15,448 nt of DNA, taken from assembly GCA_964486825.1 (NCBI GenBank), contig CAZAQS010000105.1, positions 1 to 15,448 of the forward strand, in the 5' to 3' direction. Each line of letters opens with the position of its first letter. Position 1 is the stretch's first letter. Under the pieces are notes generated by a model, which ran no database searches, had not been told where the DNA came from, and saw only the letters and a list, made by a program, of their open reading frames with translations. Made by a program: the position numbers and the translations under genes. This DNA comes from CAZAQS01 sp964486825 (GTDB lineage: Bacteria; Chloroflexota; Anaerolineae; Anaerolineales; UBA4823). Positions 1-10,127 of the stretch are shown piece after piece.

Positions 1-30
1 AGGTTATCCCCGATAGAAGAAACAGCTAAA

Positions 31-59
31 TTCTTTTATACTTCCAGATTAATTATGAT
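31..59 (+). promoter_or_regulatory. Possible prkA promoter
   Basis: TATGAT at 54-59 resembles a sigma-70 -10 box and lies 17 nt after TTCTTT (31-36), a poor -35 box. A second TATGAT occurs at 83-88, closer to the gene, without a recognisable -35. Neither is strong, and an alternative sigma factor is possible given the stress role of the operon. Confidence 0.22.
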
Positions 60-75
60 CTGGTGTTTTTGTTTT
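44..75 (+). terminator. Inverted repeat with T-rich tail (terminator of an upstream gene, or operator of prkA)
   Basis: CCAGAT at 44-49 and ATCTGG at 58-63 form a perfect 6-bp inverted repeat around an 8-nt loop. It is followed by a T-rich stretch at 64-75 (TGTTTTTGTTTT). Hairpin plus T tract suits an intrinsic terminator for a gene lying left of the window, but the stem is short and only half GC. The right arm also overlaps a TATGAT box at 54-59, so an operator of the prkA promoter is the alternative. Confidence 0.35.
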
Positions 76-117
76 GAGGGGATATGATGTTAAGTTAGGA
101 AAATAAGGAGAAAGGCC

Positions 118-2151
<2,034 letters not shown>

Positions 2152-2182
2152 GTGTATTGTTATGCCAAAGGAGTGGAGCATC

Positions 2183-3277
2183 ATGATATTAAAGATTGAA
2201 CAGGATGCCAGCAGGTTCAAACAGATCGTGCGAGGCCAGATCAAGCAAAACCTTCGCAAGTATATCTCCAATGGAGAAATGATCGGCAGGAAGGGAAAAG
2301 ACCTGGTCAGCATCCCAGTTCCTCAAATTGAGCTACCCACTTTCCGTTTTGGAGATAATTCGGGGGGTGTTGGACAGGGGGATGGGGAGTTAGGCGATGC
2401 GATCGGTCAATCCGGTCAGAACCGCAAAGGAGACAAAGCAGGCGACAAGCCAGGCGCACATATCCTGGAGGTCGAGCTGACTCTGGATGAGCTGGCTGCC
2501 TTGTTAGGAGAGGAGCTCGAGTTGCCTCGCATCCAACCGAAGAACAAGAACAACGTTGAGGGGGAGGTAATACGCTATACCAGCGCCCGGCGTACCGGTC
2601 CGGAGAGCTTGCGCTACTTCAAGCATACCTTTCGGGCAGCGCTTAAAAGACAGATGGCTTCCGGGTCCTATAATGCTGAACGGCCGGTCATCATTCCAAT
2701 CCGTGATGACAAGCGATACCGTTCCTGGAAAAGTTATCCGCGGCCAGACAGCAACGCAGTTATATTTTATATGATGGACGTGTCTGGGAGCATGTCCGAT
2801 CGCAAGAAAGAGCTGGTGAGATTAACAGCCTTTTGGATCGATACCTGGCTCCAGGCGAATTATAAAAATATCAGCACCCGCTATATCGTCCACGATGCAG
2901 TAGCCCATGAAGTAGATTCTCAGACTTTCTACTCCTTAAGGGAGAGCGGCGGAACGCGCATATCTTCTGCTTATGAGCTATGTAGCGAGTTGATCCACCG
3001 TTACTTCAATCCTGAAGATTGGAACTTGTATGCCTTCCATTTTTCAGATGGGGAAAATTATGACGATCGCGACGATCAAAACTGCCTGACCTTACTGGAA
3101 GAAAACCTTCTGCCGGCCGTCAACCTTTTCTGTTACGGAGAAGTGCGCAGCGGAATTGGACCGTTGTTCATGGACACCCTTAATAAAGTGGAAAGTGATA
3201 AGGTCTCTAAAGCTAAGATCAACCAGAACGACGATATCTATTCGGCCATAAAAGCTTTTCTTGGTAAAGGTCTTTAA
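2183..3277 (+). CDS. yhbH: YeaH/YhbH family protein (DUF444, vWA-like)
   Basis: This is a DUF444 protein, the standard partner of PrkA. Its biochemical role is not settled; E. coli YeaH is needed together with YeaG for survival under nitrogen starvation. Residues 1-55 are basic, residues about 57-93 are a Gly/Asp/Lys-rich low-complexity linker, and the C-terminal half is a von Willebrand A-like fold. That half has a MIDAS-type motif DVSGSMS at 199-205 after a hydrophobic strand (VIFYMM), followed by a conserved SGGTRISSAY stretch typical of the family. I start at 2183 because AAAGGAG (2167-2173) sits 9 nt before this ATG; an in-frame ATG at 2162 would add 7 residues but has no ribosome-binding site. 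The gene begins 31 nt after prkA ends and is probably co-transcribed with it. Confidence 0.92.
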   Translation: MILKIEQDASRFKQIVRGQIKQNLRKYISNGEMIGRKGKDLVSIPVPQIELPTFRFGDNSGGVGQGDGELGDAIGQSGQNRKGDKAGDKPGAHILEVELTLDELAALLGEELELPRIQPKNKNNVEGEVIRYTSARRTGPESLRYFKHTFRAALKRQMASGSYNAERPVIIPIRDDKRYRSWKSYPRPDSNAVIFYMMDVSGSMSDRKKELVRLTAFWIDTWLQANYKNISTRYIVHDAVAHEVDSQTFYSLRESGGTRISSAYELCSELIHRYFNPEDWNLYAFHFSDGENYDDRDDQNCLTLLEENLLPAVNLFCYGEVRSGIGPLFMDTLNKVESDKVSKAKINQNDDIYSAIKAFLGKGL

Positions 3278-3345
3278 CGGTATGTTCAAATGACATTCGC
3301 CGGTAACTTTCAATAGTGGAGAGATCACCGGTCAGGAGCAGGTTT

Positions 3346-4830
3346 ATGTCACTTCCGAGGGAATTTGAGGAGCTGCAAGTCGTATTACAAGGTTATGCCA
3401 AAGACTTCGGGCTCGATTTCTTCGAGACCCGGTTCGAAATGTTGGATTACAACATGATCAACCAGGTAGCGGCTTACGACGGGTTTCCCTCGCGCTACCC
3501 GCATTGGCGGTTTGGTATGGAATACGAAAGGATGTCAAAATCCTACGCATACGGTTTGCACCGGATTTATGAGATGGTGATCAATACGGATCCTTGTTAC
3601 GCATACTTGCTGGCCAGCAACCGGCCTGTAGATCAGAAGATGGTAATGCTACATGTATATGGTCATTGCGATTTCTTCAAGAACAACTATTGGTTTGCCC
3701 ATACCAACCGGAAAATGTTGGACGAAATGGCGAATCACGCCACTCGTATCCGAAAGCACGTGGAGCGATTCGGGTTGGACCGGGTGGAGGATTTTCTGGA
3801 CAACTGTTTATCCCTGGATAACTTAATTGATATCCACTCCCCCGGAGTGCGACGCAGGCCGGTCATGGATAATGAAGAAGGAGATGAGGAGAGACACCCG
3901 ATCCATAAATTGCCAGCCAAAGGATATATGGATTCGTATATAAACCCCCCTGAATTCATCGAAGCCCAACAGCGCAAGCTTGAAGAGGAGGAGGAGCGGC
4001 GCAGGCATTTCCCGGAAATCCCAGAGCGGGACGTCTTGCTTTTTCTTTTGGAGTATGCACCTTTGGAGAATTGGCAGCGAGATATCCTGGATATAGTAAG
4101 AGAGGAAGCTTATTACTTCGCTCCCCAGCGCCAAACAAAGATCATGAACGAGGGCTGGGCGTCCTATGTCCATACGGCGTTGATGACCCGAAAGGCGTTG
4201 GATCCGAACGAGTTAATCGATTATGCTGACCATCACTCCGGCACGGTCGCAACCTCCCCGGGGCGGCTTAACCCATATAAAATTGGCCTCGAGCTATACA
4301 GAGATATCGAGGACCGCTGGAATAGGGGTGCGTTTGGTTCGGAATATGAGAATTGTGATGACCTCCAAACCCGAAAAAACTGGGATCAGCAGTTGGGATT
4401 AGGGCGCGAAAAGGTTTTCGAGGTCAGAAAGATCTATAATGATGTGGGCTTCATCGATGAGTATATGACGGAAGATTTCGTCCGCGAGCATAAGCTGTTC
4501 ACATATGACCACAACGACATTACCGGCCAGTATGAAATTTCCAGCCGCGATTTCCAGGAGATCAAACGACGGCTTTTATTCCAATTGACCAATTTTGGGC
4601 AGCCGATCATCGAGGTCGTGGATGGTAATTATAAGAACAGTGGACAGCTCTATCTCGTCCATCACTACGAAGGGATCGATCTGGATATCCAATATGCACA
4701 GGAAACATTGCAGCACCTGTACCGGGTATGGGGGAGACCTGTCCATATTGAGACGGTCATCGAGGACAAGGTTCGCATGCTTTTCAGCCACAGCTCAGAA
4801 GGGCCAGAACGCCACAAGCTAAAGAGGTAG
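3346..4830 (+). CDS. spoVR: SpoVR family protein
   Basis: This is a SpoVR/YcgB family protein of 494 residues, close to the usual 470-510. In B. subtilis SpoVR is needed for normal spore cortex formation; the family is also widespread in non-sporulating bacteria, often beside prkA and yhbH, and its molecular activity is unknown. Family hallmarks seen are YPHWRFGMEYE, the INTDPCYAYL stretch, HVYGHCDFFKNNYWF, PQRQTKIMNEGWASY in the middle, HHSGTVATSPGRLNPY, and a FEVRKIYNDVGFIDEYMTEDF segment (in part) typical of its C-terminal half. An acidic/basic coiled stretch (EEEEERRR) lies before the central block. AGGAG at 3334-3338, 7 nt before the ATG at 3346, decides the start; a GTG at 3316 is in frame but has no ribosome-binding site. 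Its stop lies 6 nt from the stop of the convergent PQQ gene. Confidence 0.94.
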   Translation: MSLPREFEELQVVLQGYAKDFGLDFFETRFEMLDYNMINQVAAYDGFPSRYPHWRFGMEYERMSKSYAYGLHRIYEMVINTDPCYAYLLASNRPVDQKMVMLHVYGHCDFFKNNYWFAHTNRKMLDEMANHATRIRKHVERFGLDRVEDFLDNCLSLDNLIDIHSPGVRRRPVMDNEEGDEERHPIHKLPAKGYMDSYINPPEFIEAQQRKLEEEEERRRHFPEIPERDVLLFLLEYAPLENWQRDILDIVREEAYYFAPQRQTKIMNEGWASYVHTALMTRKALDPNELIDYADHHSGTVATSPGRLNPYKIGLELYRDIEDRWNRGAFGSEYENCDDLQTRKNWDQQLGLGREKVFEVRKIYNDVGFIDEYMTEDFVREHKLFTYDHNDITGQYEISSRDFQEIKRRLLFQLTNFGQPIIEVVDGNYKNSGQLYLVHHYEGIDLDIQYAQETLQHLYRVWGRPVHIETVIEDKVRMLFSHSSEGPERHKLKR

Positions 4831-4836
4831 CTGTAA

Positions 4837-6639
4837 CTACTGTCTGGGAGTCTGCCCGCTGTGAGCGAAAACCATTAGCTCACCGCCGTTTCCAGAAATG
4901 ATGACCAGCCCATCGCTTACATAGGTATAACGAGGTAAGTGACCTTCGCTATACGCGTTTGCTGCTGGGGTTGGGGGGTCGAGTACATCCCAATAAACCC
5001 ACCAGCCTGGTCCTTTCCAGGTTCTCCCATCGGAATATAGGATCAAGTCGCAGCTCGTCCAATGCTCTATGGGATCGTAGCTCGAGCAGGCCTGCATACG
5101 GCGGATGACAACCGGGTGAGGCTGGGTTTGGATCGCGTCGTGATACGAGAGGCCTAATTCAGCGGAACGGTCTGTAATGCGCACGCTCTCGCTGGCTCCC
5201 CAATGGGCGTGGAAGATAGTATCCCCAGCCATGCTGATGGGGCACTGTTCATCGGTAATATGGCTATAGGAGTTCTCGAAGTGGATGAAGCGCAAGTCTC
5301 CAGCCTGCAAGCCAGGGAAGGTCTGGCTGTCTAGAACCATTTCACCGATATGAGAATCCCAGCGCCCGTCAGGAGGGTCACCTTGCTCGCTCCGAAAGAA
5401 GGAATAAGCCACTTCGCTGCCGTCTTCGAAACGCCTGATAACCGGCACTGGCCCACCGGCAAGTTCTTTTATTGATCCATCTGTTGTTTCTACACCCCCA
5501 TATCCAACGGCAGGGATGAAAGCGGGTTGGCCATCCTCCAGCCGGAGGGCGAACAGGTTTTGAAGGCGCGGGTTTTCTATCAAATATTGCCTTGTAGCAT
5601 GGTTATCCAGCGGGTAGACATTTTTTTCAGACGGGCCGCTCCATAATGCTGACATCCCCAGGTTCAGGCGCACGAAGACCAGACCAGTATCATCTGCAAC
5701 GACAGGCCAGTAGCCTTCAAATGAATAAGGGCCTTCGTCCGCTGATAACGAGCTCGGTTGGGTAACCCAGCGGGCCACACCATTGCTACTATCAACGGCA
5801 TGCACCTGCAAATCTGCGGTTGTGTAGATAATTAGCCCAAACCGGGAAGAATAAGCGGCAGGCGTAGAGGCGGCTGAAGAATGCGAGTACACCCAAATCG
5901 CGGTCATTTCGTCCAGTTCAACTTTATGAAGGCCTCCATCAACCGACACGGCATATGCATACCCGCCTGCCAGCAAAAGCGCCTTGTCCAGCGGAGCTCC
6001 CGCGTGGTATTCTGCGGAAATCTCTCCTGACCGAGGATCTATTTTGTACAGGACACCATTTTCACCGCCTGCAAATAGGTAGCCAGTTTGAAGGTCATAT
6101 GCCGGTGAGGCATTGAAAGCAGTTGGGGAGATATTCCATACCAGCCTGCCAGTGTCCTTTTGGAGTGCGAATAAGCCCTGGTCTCCAGCAGGAACGAAGA
6201 TGCAGCAGTCCCCGGTCACCGAGCGTGCTTCTGGAGGGGCGTCATAAAAATGATCCCCGGCGCCTCCCTGGGGATCAGGGCCATTCCAGGTCCACAATAA
6301 ACGCCATGGTTGAACAGGCTCCTCCTGGATATACCCCGTGCGAGCCGGGTCATGTGCATCCTGGTGCCATTCAAGGTTAGAATAATCTTCAGCTATTCCG
6401 GTTGCTTCAACTGCTTGCTGTGCTTCTTTATCCGCAGAAGGGGATGGTGTTAATTTAATGGAAGGAAAGGTAGGCTCCGCGCTGGGAGCCGGGTCGAGAG
6501 TTCTCGTTGGGGGCGGTGAAAATATGTCTGGTTCATCCGTTGGGATGATCCATATTGGTAGGTTTATGAACAGGCTTATTACCACAACCAAAAACGCAAT
6601 AGCGACCAGGACCAGTCCAATTTTTCCCCAACCCTGCAT
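4837..6639 (-). CDS. Membrane-anchored PQQ-repeat beta-propeller protein
   Basis: The function of this 600-residue extracytoplasmic protein is unknown. It begins with an uncleaved-looking hydrophobic segment (about residues 7-32). A Pro/Ser/Thr/Asp-rich spacer (about 33-75) follows, of the kind that lifts a domain off the membrane. The rest is a beta-propeller of PQQ/BamB-like blades: successive units end in patterns such as GLFALQKDTGRLVW, GVLYKIDPRSGEI, GGLHKVELDEMTAIW and QVHAVDSSNGVARW. The C-terminal part has a last blade-like strand (GGELMVFAHSG) and irregular insertions, so the blades there are hard to count. Cysteine pairs occur at the CC of GDCCIFV and in the CSSYDPIEHWTSC stretch, suggesting disulfides. 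No lipobox is visible. It lies 80 nt after the cysteine-ligase gene on the same strand; only a weak ribosome-binding site (TAAGAG) precedes the ATG. It may be the last gene of the trehalose operon or separate. Similarity to BamB is structural, and an assembly role is not implied. Confidence 0.75.
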   Translation of the reverse strand: MQGWGKIGLVLVAIAFLVVVISLFINLPIWIIPTDEPDIFSPPPTRTLDPAPSAEPTFPSIKLTPSPSADKEAQQAVEATGIAEDYSNLEWHQDAHDPARTGYIQEEPVQPWRLLWTWNGPDPQGGAGDHFYDAPPEARSVTGDCCIFVPAGDQGLFALQKDTGRLVWNISPTAFNASPAYDLQTGYLFAGGENGVLYKIDPRSGEISAEYHAGAPLDKALLLAGGYAYAVSVDGGLHKVELDEMTAIWVYSHSSAASTPAAYSSRFGLIIYTTADLQVHAVDSSNGVARWVTQPSSLSADEGPYSFEGYWPVVADDTGLVFVRLNLGMSALWSGPSEKNVYPLDNHATRQYLIENPRLQNLFALRLEDGQPAFIPAVGYGGVETTDGSIKELAGGPVPVIRRFEDGSEVAYSFFRSEQGDPPDGRWDSHIGEMVLDSQTFPGLQAGDLRFIHFENSYSHITDEQCPISMAGDTIFHAHWGASESVRITDRSAELGLSYHDAIQTQPHPVVIRRMQACSSYDPIEHWTSCDLILYSDGRTWKGPGWWVYWDVLDPPTPAANAYSEGHLPRYTYVSDGLVIISGNGGELMVFAHSGQTPRQ

Positions 6640-6708
6640 ATCTATCTCTTACCCCTGCTTTACTGGTATGCCTGACGCCATATCATTGTTTGCGATGGTT
6701 CTTTCTCA

Positions 6709-6725
6709 GGATAAAAATGTTATCC
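6709..6725 (-). repeat. Small inverted repeat over the stop codon of the cysteine-ligase gene
   Basis: GGATAA and TTATCC are separated by 5 nt, and the gene's TAA stop (6720-6722) lies inside one arm. No T-run follows on the - strand, so it does not look like an intrinsic terminator. It is weak and may be chance, but it is the only structure in the 80-nt gap before the PQQ gene. Confidence 0.2.
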
Positions 6726-7976
6726 CTGGAAACGCTGCAAATGCTCACCCCATCCATTCGTTACCCTGGAATCGGGTGTGGCGATATCCAGGCGTAACCC
6801 AAGCGTTCCTGACAAAGTACGGAGTACAGCCTGCGACATGGAAATATCCTTCCCTAGCTTTGCAGCGGATGTAATACCATCTGCCAACTCGCTCAACACT
6901 TGTAAGGCCGAATTAGTGTCCAGGTCGTTGTCCATTGCTTCTGAAAAAGCCACCCGAAAGGGTAGGGGATCGAAGACTTCAACAATACCAGGCTCTGCCT
7001 GGACAGCGGCCTTGAATTTTTCTGCCAGTTTGTCCGCCTGGGCCAGTTCCTCCTGATTATGCCCCCAGGCCTGGCGGTAGTGGTGCAAGGCCATATAAAT
7101 GCGAACGGTATCAGAAGACCACTCCTCCAGGAGATCACGAATCATTACCAGGTTGCCCAACGATTTGCTCATTTTTTCTCCATCGTACTGAACCATGGCA
7201 ATATGAATCCAATAGCTCACAAAAGGGATTTCACCGGAAACCGGCTCTACTTGAGCGATTTCCGATTCGTGATGGGGAAAGACGAGGTCTTCCCCACCCA
7301 TGTGGACATCGATGGTTTTATCCAGATAACAAGTCGACATTGCGGAGCATTCGATATGCCAACCGGGCCTCCCGAGCCCCCAGGGACTTTCCCAGGCTGG
7401 CTCGCCTGGCGACTGTGCTTGCCAGAGAACGAAGTCCAGAGGTGATTTCTTATGAGGATCGTCTGGTTTATTGCCGCGTTCATTCGCTACTGGAAGCATT
7501 TCCTGGCGTGGAATTCGGCTGAGCTTACCATACTCAGGCCAGGTATCAAGATCGAAGTAGACATTACCACTTGCTTCGTAAGCTACGCCTGCCTCTAATA
7601 AATCCTGCACCATAGCGATGATCTGTTCGATCACATCTGTCGCCCGGGGGAATTCATCCGGGGGGCGAATATTTAGTGCAATCATGTCATCAATGAAGTG
7701 GCGTGTCCAACGGTTGCCCAGGCTACGCCAGTCTTCCCCAACCTGGTTTGCCTTTCGCAAGATATCATCATCGATATCGGTTACATTCTGTACATAACGA
7801 ACCGGGTAGCCGTTGAGCTCAAGATAACGAACCAGGATATCGGCGGTTGAATATGTGAAGGCGTGCCCAAGGTGGGTGGTGTCATATGGGGTGATCCCGC
7901 ATACATAAAGTGTGACTTGTTCTCTCATTGGAGAAAAGTCTTCGATCTTTTGGCTGAGGGTATTGTATATTCGCAT
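6720..7976 (-). CDS. Cysteinyl-tRNA synthetase family protein, MshC-like cysteine ligase without anticodon-binding domain
   Basis: This class I synthetase-fold enzyme activates cysteine with ATP. The signature motifs are HLGH at residues 35-38 (the HIGH box) and KMSKS at 268-272. The zinc site that selects cysteine is intact: C26, C210, H235 and E239. CysS-like stretches are GRPGWHIECSAMST and DLVFPHHESEIAQ. MshC-like features are YVCGITPYDTTHLGHA, the ANERGNKPDD...PLDFVLW segment and PGEPAWESPWG. The protein ends about 25 residues after the helical segment LRTLSGTLGLRL, so the last ~60 residues of canonical CysS (the anticodon-recognition domain) are absent. The 418 residues match MshC (about 410-420) better than CysS (about 460). 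I start at 7976 because AAGGAAAGG lies just upstream; an ATG-less extension to 8009 would run into otsB. It starts 11 nt after otsB. True CysS is the main alternative; MshC itself is not expected outside Actinobacteria. Confidence 0.85.
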   Translation of the reverse strand: MRIYNTLSQKIEDFSPMREQVTLYVCGITPYDTTHLGHAFTYSTADILVRYLELNGYPVRYVQNVTDIDDDILRKANQVGEDWRSLGNRWTRHFIDDMIALNIRPPDEFPRATDVIEQIIAMVQDLLEAGVAYEASGNVYFDLDTWPEYGKLSRIPRQEMLPVANERGNKPDDPHKKSPLDFVLWQAQSPGEPAWESPWGLGRPGWHIECSAMSTCYLDKTIDVHMGGEDLVFPHHESEIAQVEPVSGEIPFVSYWIHIAMVQYDGEKMSKSLGNLVMIRDLLEEWSSDTVRIYMALHHYRQAWGHNQEELAQADKLAEKFKAAVQAEPGIVEVFDPLPFRVAFSEAMDNDLDTNSALQVLSELADGITSAAKLGKDISMSQAVLRTLSGTLGLRLDIATPDSRVTNGWGEHLQRFQG

Positions 7977-7987
7977 ACCTTTCCTTA

Positions 7988-8785
7988 TTAAAACTGCGTG
8001 AGGATCCATTCCAGCCAGCCCCTGACTGCCCGGGTGTCGTCCAGATAGTATTGGGCGAAGGTAGGACGTGGGGTGGGCGCGACGAGAATCGAGATACCAC
8101 CAAGAGATTGTACAACCTCGAAAGCTTCCTCGTCTTTATCATCATCGCCGATAAAGACCGGTAGCGCACCGGTCCAGGGAAAATTTTCGATCAGGTATCG
8201 CACCGCCTTTCCTTTGCTTGCCAGCTGTGGGCCAATTTCGATGAACCGGTGCCCACCTAAGAGCCGGAATGGCTCTAATGGGAGCTCTTGACTGGCCATT
8301 TTATGCGCCTTGGAGATTACTTGCGCAGCTTCGTCTTCTCTGGCAAAACGGGCGTGGATAGCCAGGGACCAGCCTTTATCCTCTAAAAAGAACCCTTCTT
8401 TATCAGCAATCAGATTCTCCCAGCGTGGCTTGAAGGCTTCCAGCGCCGGCCGGATCGAGGCATAATCAGCTTGATTGATGGCCTGTTCGTCTGCAATTTG
8501 GATCTCGATCCCATATGTACCCGATAGTAATATGCCTGGTAATGGGACCAAGGCTTTGACATGATCCAGGCGTCGCCCACTGACAATGGCTACCTTGATA
8601 TTGGGATGGTTGGAAAGTTCTTCTAGCAGATCGAGAAGCTCAGGCTCCGGAAGGATATCTTCTGGAGTGGGGGCGAAATCTGCCAGTGTGCCGTCATAAT
8701 CTAAAAATAGCCATAAGCGCTCTGTTCTGGCAATTCTCCCGCTTTGATTGAGCTTTTCAATCGGTTCAGGTTGGATGACTCCCAA
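7988..8785 (-). CDS. otsB: Trehalose-6-phosphate phosphatase (HAD superfamily)
   Basis: It removes phosphate from trehalose 6-phosphate to give trehalose, the second step of the OtsA-OtsB pathway, in the cytoplasm. All HAD motifs are present: DYDGTL at residues 29-34 (nucleophile D29, acid/base D31), SGR at 69-71, K191 in the KGKAVRYL stretch, and GDDDKDEEAF at 213-222 for magnesium binding. The OtsB-type GTYGIE cap-region motif is at 89-94. At 265 residues it matches E. coli OtsB (266). The start is a TTG at 8785, chosen because a TAAGGAG-type site lies 8 nt upstream; the nearby ATG at 8790 is out of frame. It sits between the GT4 and cysteine-ligase genes with 11-nt gaps on both sides, while otsA is two genes upstream. 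A phosphatase acting on another glycosyl phosphate is possible, but the motif set fits OtsB well. Confidence 0.93.
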   Translation of the reverse strand: MGVIQPEPIEKLNQSGRIARTERLWLFLDYDGTLADFAPTPEDILPEPELLDLLEELSNHPNIKVAIVSGRRLDHVKALVPLPGILLSGTYGIEIQIADEQAINQADYASIRPALEAFKPRWENLIADKEGFFLEDKGWSLAIHARFAREDEAAQVISKAHKMASQELPLEPFRLLGGHRFIEIGPQLASKGKAVRYLIENFPWTGALPVFIGDDDKDEEAFEVVQSLGGISILVAPTPRPTFAQYYLDDTRAVRGWLEWILTQF

Positions 8786-8796
8786 ATCATTTCTCC

Positions 8797-10092
8797 TTAC
8801 TTCAATAGCGGCTGGATGTCCCGCTGGAAAATTGCATTCCAGGTATACGCCTGGCGGACTCTACGGCGCAGGCGGTGCTCCGGATTTGTTTCAGCCCAGG
8901 ATAGGATCAAGCCCGCGATCTTGTCTGGATCTTCATCTGGCATAAAGGTAATGACATCCTGACCACCGATCTCTTCGGAGGCCGGGATAGGTGTCGAGAA
9001 GACCTGCCGCCCCAGAAGACCGGCCTCCAAGACCGGCATTCCAAAGCCTTCCCTGAGGCTAGGCATGAATAGTAGATCGCACAAACGGAGAAGCTCGCCG
9101 ACAATAGCCCACCCGATGGTATAGGGACGACCTGGCTGCGGGCCAGATTCGAATACAAAGCGCATTTCGTTTTCTACGCCTAGCTTGGAGCGAAGCTTTA
9201 GCAGATCCTGGTAATAATGCATGGAGGTTTCATCATGTGGGTCTGGCGGTCCGGTTAGTACAAGCAGCGGCTTGTTGCCCCTGGATTTTAAGGCCGCTAC
9301 CACTTGCAAGGCCAGCTCGATATTTTTTGCCTGGGTTACCCGCACGGGCATCAACATGCTCAGGTCACTTTCCAGGAAACCTAGCCTGTCCACCAGGTGC
9401 TCTGTTTCAGTCGATAGCCCCAGAAGTGTCTTTGGATCGACGCCATTATATATTACCTGGATACGCTCGGCTGAGATCTTCATTAGTTCAGCTAATGCAC
9501 GCTGGCGTTCTGCAGAAACAACCACATAGCTGAGATCCCGGCGGGGGGTTTTCAGCAATTCCCAGGGATAGCCGGGATGTAATACATTGACAGCATTCGG
9601 ACTGATCCACGAGAAATCATGGCACCAGGCAATACAATTATTGATCCTGCCAGCATCCATAAGACGGAACAGAGCGGCCAACAGGGCCAGATTGAAATGC
9701 TTGGTGAAGACGTTGTGTACAATGAGGTTTTCCAGGTGGATCAACAGGGGTTCGAGAGAATCAACCAGGTGATTGGTGAGATCTTCAAACTCTCCAGAAA
9801 CAATGCCTGATGCCAGCTCTGATTGTACCTTTACGACATGTGGGTGCTGAGAGTCCAGGCGTGGGAGTAGCGTGAACCCGGTTCCGGTAGGCAAAGCCGA
9901 TAGATCCCCTCGGCCGGTGATGACCTGATACGGGTAGCCATGTTGCAAGAAAATTCCTGCGTGAGCATGGATGACAGATTCAACGCCTCCCACTACCGGT
10001 GGAGAAGTAAAATGTAATACCCCTGTTTTATTCTTCTTCAGGCCGGCAACAGGCATGATTTCTTCGTTCACGTTCTCTGATAGTTTCCTCAT
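8797..10092 (-). CDS. Glycosyltransferase family 4 protein
   Basis: This is a GT-B fold, retaining glycosyltransferase of family GT4; donor and acceptor cannot be read from the sequence. The N-terminal domain opens with a glycine-rich VVGGVES loop (residues 33-39). The C-terminal donor-binding domain has the basic pair R251 and K256 (PVRVTQAKN), IYNGVDP at 214-220, and the EX7E motif E348...E356 in REGFGMPVLEAG. There is no signal peptide or membrane segment, so it is cytosolic. Length (431) is normal for GT4. The assigned ATG has only a weak ribosome-binding site; an in-frame ATG at residue 13 is an alternative. It lies 35 nt after otsA and 11 nt before otsB. Candidates suggested by context are a trehalose-forming GT4 (TreT-like), a compatible-solute glycosyltransferase, or an MshA-like enzyme feeding the cysteine ligase. 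None is proven. Confidence 0.88.
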   Translation of the reverse strand: MRKLSENVNEEIMPVAGLKKNKTGVLHFTSPPVVGGVESVIHAHAGIFLQHGYPYQVITGRGDLSALPTGTGFTLLPRLDSQHPHVVKVQSELASGIVSGEFEDLTNHLVDSLEPLLIHLENLIVHNVFTKHFNLALLAALFRLMDAGRINNCIAWCHDFSWISPNAVNVLHPGYPWELLKTPRRDLSYVVVSAERQRALAELMKISAERIQVIYNGVDPKTLLGLSTETEHLVDRLGFLESDLSMLMPVRVTQAKNIELALQVVAALKSRGNKPLLVLTGPPDPHDETSMHYYQDLLKLRSKLGVENEMRFVFESGPQPGRPYTIGWAIVGELLRLCDLLFMPSLREGFGMPVLEAGLLGRQVFSTPIPASEEIGGQDVITFMPDEDPDKIAGLILSWAETNPEHRLRRRVRQAYTWNAIFQRDIQPLLK

Positions 10093-10127
10093 ATCTGTCT
10101 TAACTATATCAATATATCTTAATTCGC

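Noticed and set aside
1..9. AGGTTATCC at the left edge repeated at 15358-15366, as a possible element end or attachment site
   Set aside because: A 9-nt match is expected by chance at this length, and no integrase or transposase is present.
6458..6874. 138-codon + strand ORF across the PQQ gene start and the cysteine-ligase end
   Set aside because: It overlaps two well-supported - strand genes, has no protein-family features, and crosses their intergenic gap only by chance.
8797..10092. Naming the GT4 gene treT or mshA
   Set aside because: The GT4 motifs set the fold and mechanism only; acceptor specificity cannot be read from this sequence.
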